Shown here: in pieces, positions 61,308 to 64,000 of the stretch | How the letters are laid out: the number at the start of each line of letters is the position of its first letter | Position numbering within the stretch: the stretch's first letter is position 1 | Source of the DNA: Acidobacteriota bacterium | GTDB taxonomy: Bacteria > Acidobacteriota > Terriglobia > 20CM-2-55-15 | Direction: 5' to 3' | Length of the DNA stretch: 64,000 nt | Assembly: GCA_022821145.1 (NCBI GenBank) | Contig: JAJEEE010000024.1 | Location: forward strand, 38,426 to 102,425 | Program-made: the position numbers and the translations under genes | Notes under the pieces: generated by a model | What the model was told of the DNA's origin: nothing | The model's input: only the letters and a program-made list of their open reading frames with translations | Database searches by the model: none

Positions 61308-62600
61308 TCAGTCGGCGATCTGCTCGCCTTCGCGCTCGATGAACGCGTCGAGGCCGTCGGCGGAGCCGTTCACGGCTTCGTAGATCGCCCCCAGCGACGC
61401 CCGGAGCTGGGCGTCGGGATGTTCCAGGAAGACGGCGCGCGCCAGCGCCGACATCATGCCGTCCAGGTCCCGGGCGCCTTGCGCCGCGACGGCGCGCAAC
61501 TGGTACAGGTTGGCGTCGCGCGGCGTCGCCCCCAGCGCCCGATCCAGCGCCGCGGCCGCGTCGGAGAACGCCTCGGTCTGAATGCTGGCGAACCCCAGCG
61601 TCGTGTTCACCTCGGCCACGAACGCCGTCCGCTGCTCGTCCGTCAACTGGGCGGCTTCGGGGCCCGCGAGGAACTCGTCCAACTGCTCGGAAGCCCGGGC
61701 CGCGTAGTCCTTGACCTGTTCCCAGTGTCCGGCGGGCGCCGCGTCCGGCGCTTCCTCGGACATGATGCGCGACAGGGTCATCAACGTGTTCAGGTCGTCG
61801 GGGCTGGCTTCCAGCAGCCCGGCGCCGTAGCGGATGGCCGCTTCGGTGTCGCCCGCGTCCAGGTAGCCCTGCATGAGGGTGCGCAGCACGAACACGTCGT
61901 CGGGAGCCACCTCCAGTATCCGGTCGCCGTAGGCGGCGACGTTCGCGAAGTCGCCGGCCTCCACGGCGCCGTCGAGCAGCGTGTTCAGCACGAAGAGCTG
62001 TCCGCCCCGGATCTGTTCGACCGTCTGGTCGTAGGTCGGCGTGCCCGGTTCACCGACGGCCTCGAAGAGTTCCAGGGCCTCGGCCTGCGAGGCGATCGCC
62101 ATCTCGGCGTACTCGGCCACGCTGTCCCCGTCGCCTTCGGCCAGGTAGGATTCGACGACGGACTGGTAGAACAGTGCCTCGCGGTTGACCAGCGTGAAGC
62201 GGACCTCGGGGAGGTCGGCGATCTCCGACGGGTCGTCGACGAAGGTCAGCTTGGTCGTCAGGAAGTGATCCTGGGCTTCGATGGCCCGGAGCGCGACGTC
62301 GATGATGTCCTCGGCGTCGTGCTGCAGCTCGCCGCGCGCGCGCCATTCCTGGAACAGCACCAGGTGCCGGTACTCGCTGTCGATGTAGTCCGCCAGGAAA
62401 TCGTTGACCGCGCGCAGGCGGTCGACGGCGGTCGAGGCGTTCTGGACCGTGAAGTAGGCGTCCTGCTCGGCGGCGGACCGCGGCCGGGGCTGCACGGGCG
62501 CTTCCGGACTGGGCCGGATCGTCGCCTGCTGCGCGTGGGTCGCGGCGGCGCCGGCGAGCGCCACCAGGACAGCGCCGAGCACGGCGCTTCGGATCGTCAT
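61308..62600 (-). CDS. Secreted TPR-like protein
   Basis: 430 residues with a signal peptide (1-24, T-H-A-Q). Helical repeats throughout (G-D-F-A-N-V-A-A-Y-G-D-R-I-L-E-V-A-P-D-D; L-L-E-A-S-P-D-D-L-N-T-L), very acidic. A GAGGAG-type ribosome site precedes 62600. Probable periplasmic scaffold; function unknown. Confidence 0.8.
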   Translation of the reverse strand: MTIRSAVLGAVLVALAGAAATHAQQATIRPSPEAPVQPRPRSAAEQDAYFTVQNASTAVDRLRAVNDFLADYIDSEYRHLVLFQEWRARGELQHDAEDIIDVALRAIEAQDHFLTTKLTFVDDPSEIADLPEVRFTLVNREALFYQSVVESYLAEGDGDSVAEYAEMAIASQAEALELFEAVGEPGTPTYDQTVEQIRGGQLFVLNTLLDGAVEAGDFANVAAYGDRILEVAPDDVFVLRTLMQGYLDAGDTEAAIRYGAGLLEASPDDLNTLMTLSRIMSEEAPDAAPAGHWEQVKDYAARASEQLDEFLAGPEAAQLTDEQRTAFVAEVNTTLGFASIQTEAFSDAAAALDRALGATPRDANLYQLRAVAAQGARDLDGMMSALARAVFLEHPDAQLRASLGAIYEAVNGSADGLDAFIEREGEQIAD

Positions 62601-62724
62601 CGCATCAGTCTCCTCGCGTTCGAAAGTCGAAACGCTAAATGGTAGGTAAATCGGGGACGGGCCGTCAACGAAACTCGGGCCGAATGCCACGCCCTCGGCA
62701 TCGGTCGCCGACCCGGACGTCGAT

Positions 62725-62730
62725 TATACT
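62725..62730 (+). promoter_or_regulatory. Possible -10 box for a leaderless transcript
   Basis: TATACT 8 bases before the ATG at 62738, which would put the transcript start at the start codon. No Shine-Dalgarno sequence and no clear -35 box. Confidence 0.35.
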
Positions 62731-62737
62731 GGCCATC

Positions 62738-63547
62738 ATGCAGGGGGTCCCCGAAGAACCGCGGACCGGGCCGGCTGGAATTCTGCCGAGCGTGCGGTGC
62801 GGGCTGCTGGCGGTTCTGGTCGCGACGATGGGCGCGGGCGCGGCGGCGCCGGCCCGTCAGGCCACGGAGTCCGGCGAGCCTGAATCGGAGCGGTACGCGC
62901 GCCGCATGACGCCCCCCGAGGGCGACTGGATTCCGGAATCGGAGATCCCGCCGGAGACGCCGGGCGCGCTGCTCGACATCATCTGGGAGCTCAGCCTCTA
63001 TCCCCCGGACAGCGAGCCGACCGCCGGACAGCGCCGGGCCGCGGAGGACCTCGTCCGACGCAGCTACGAAAGCGCCGAGCGCAACGGCTGGTTCGAGGAG
63101 GCCAACGGGCGGGCCGACGGCTACGCTCCGATGTATGATTCCCTGACCCATTACGTGAACGAAGAGCACGTGCTGGACCAGGCGGTGCTCGACCCGGAGC
63201 GGCCCGAGTTCCTGATGTACTACTCCACGCCGTTGGGGACGAAGCTTGTCGGCTACATGTTTCTCGCCGACGAGCCGCTCGCGCGCGGCCCGCAGACCGG
63301 CGGCCCCCTGACGGTCTGGCATCACCATGTCTTCTCCAGGGACTACTGTTTCCTCGAGGGCCTGATTCCCGTCGGCGAGCCCCGGAACGGCCCGTGTGCG
63401 CGCGGAATCGCGCTGCGACGCAGCCCGGAGATGATCCACGTGTGGCTGCTCGACCATCCCGAGGGCCGATTCGCGTCGCAGATGAGCATCGATCGCGGCG
63501 CCCTCATGTCCGCCCTGGAGCGGCGACTCGACGAGCGGGGCTACTAG
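62738..63547 (+). CDS. Hypothetical secreted protein
   Basis: 269 residues with a hydrophobic N-terminal segment (about 14-37) after a Pro-rich start. The C-terminal half has W-H-H-H-V-F-S near 190-196 and single Cys residues around 201 and 217, which could bind metal. H-V-W-L-L-D-H-P-E-G near 235 is another His-rich motif. No family recognised. Confidence 0.7.
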   Translation: MQGVPEEPRTGPAGILPSVRCGLLAVLVATMGAGAAAPARQATESGEPESERYARRMTPPEGDWIPESEIPPETPGALLDIIWELSLYPPDSEPTAGQRRAAEDLVRRSYESAERNGWFEEANGRADGYAPMYDSLTHYVNEEHVLDQAVLDPERPEFLMYYSTPLGTKLVGYMFLADEPLARGPQTGGPLTVWHHHVFSRDYCFLEGLIPVGEPRNGPCARGIALRRSPEMIHVWLLDHPEGRFASQMSIDRGALMSALERRLDERGY

Positions 63548-63826
63548 CAACCTGTCGGCGCGTCGGGCGACAGCGATGGCGATTTGGCCTTCCGGAAACC
63601 ACTCCTGGACCGGCGCCGGCATCATAAGTGTCTCTCGATCCGCAGCAAGAACTCGTTTGCTCCGATCCCTCTCTCTGGCATGCTCTTCACCCGACTCCGG
63701 TCCCAAGACTCCGACAGGCTGCTAGCGGCACTCGCCACCCCTCCCAATTCGTCACGCCTAAAATGCAACGGGGTATTCGCTGGGAATCGAACCTCGTATT
63801 CTTCCGTTACAAGTAATTGCCTGTCC

Positions 63827-63875
63827 GTAGCAAATGAAAATGTCCGGTTTCTGTAGCAAGTGAAGTGTCCGGTTG
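63827..63875. repeat. Two imperfect 23-24-bp direct repeats
   Basis: GTAGCAAATGAAAATGTCC... (63827-63850) and GTAGCAAGTGAAGTGTCC... (63853-63875), both ending GGTT. A third TGTCC precedes them at 63822. Multiple short repeats of this kind with a TGTCCGGTT core are seen at the ends of IS21/IS481-like elements, so this may be an IS end or remnant. No transposase is visible. Confidence 0.5.
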
Positions 63876-63930
63876 GGTTATCGGTTGACTGGTTGTCTGG
63901 AAACGCCTCCAGGAGTTGAATTTGTGGGGA

Positions 63931-63977
63931 GCGGCCTGTGCCCGCGCGGAGCGTAGCGAAGCGGGGGCACAGGCCGC
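63931..63977. repeat. 13-bp perfect inverted repeat
   Basis: GCGGCCTGTGCCC (63931-63943) and its complement (63965-63977) around a 21-base centre with GAGCGTAGCGAAGC. Could be a REP-like element or a bidirectional hairpin. Confidence 0.55.
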
Positions 63978-64000
63978 GGATCGGGGCTTCCGCCCGTGTC

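Larger units (their letters stand above)
63548..64000. other. Gene-free right end of the window
   Basis: 453 bases without a supported gene. It holds two direct repeats (63827-63875) and an inverted repeat (63931-63977). The stretch 63600-63830 has short frames in several registers with mixed composition, which suggests decayed mobile-element DNA. Confidence 0.5.

Noticed and set aside
63765..63800. tRNA T-arm-like sequence (GGTTCGATTCCCA on the minus strand)
   Set aside because: The flanking bases do not form the T stem, and no anticodon or acceptor stem can be drawn.
1..64000. CRISPR array or prophage
   Set aside because: No regularly spaced repeats with unique spacers and no phage structural genes were seen.

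Overview
The window is about 64 kb of very GC-rich bacterial chromosome. The gene families point to Acidobacteriota, probably a Vicinamibacteria-like lineage known mainly from environmental genomes. These include paired DUF1592/DUF1552 secreted proteins with CxxCH haem sites, an ADOP-type FtsX permease, a DUF5916-like beta-barrel protein, DUF6152, and tandem secreted proteins with carboxypeptidase-regulatory-like domains. No rRNA, tRNA, CRISPR array, phage or complete transposon was recognised. Taxonomy is inferred from gene families only.

Left part (1-27.8 kb). A methyltransferase fragment is followed by a minus-strand block. That block holds an SGNH hydrolase, a CE15-like esterase and a tightly overlapping four-gene operon, read from 6342 down to 2799: an ArsC-like selenoprotein, a PLP aminotransferase, a class I glutamine amidotransferase and a MATE exporter. 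A plus-strand operon then encodes an MBL-fold protein, DUF1592, DUF1552 and an ankyrin protein. A second, permuted set (ankyrin, DUF1592, DUF1552) follows at 15.9-21.4 kb. UspA, DoxX, a TPR protein and a large secreted NHL-repeat protein close this part. The NHL gene has an in-frame TGA near its 5' end.

Middle (27.8-45 kb). Three full-length paralogous secreted proteins lie in tandem with identical 18-bp spacers, plus the tail of a broken fourth copy. Next come a hybrid histidine kinase that carries its own response-regulator and winged-helix output, and an ADOP permease. An imperfect ~1.06-kb direct duplication follows (orphan ModA-like binding protein plus a small unknown protein) that brackets a VapBC toxin-antitoxin pair. 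Secreted MBL-fold and DUF6152-associated proteins come after it.

Right part (45-64 kb). An SMP-30-like lipoprotein, a histidine phosphatase and an M28 peptidase precede a minus-strand oxidation operon (quinoprotein, gluconate dehydrogenase subunit 3-like, GMC oxidoreductase, MBL-fold, small protein). A plus-strand operon follows with an M16 peptidase, an OsmC-like selenoprotein and an alpha/beta hydrolase. PEBP, YjbQ, TPR and unknown secreted proteins end the window, with short repeats at the right edge.

The main result is selenocysteine. Two genes that ordinary gene calling would split or truncate (5998-6342 and 58935-59408) become complete family members when an in-frame TGA is read as Sec, and each TGA is followed by a correctly spaced bacterial SECIS-like hairpin. 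The NHL-repeat gene at 23938-27771 is a third, less certain candidate and would be an unusual selenoprotein type. The Sec machinery itself is not in this window.
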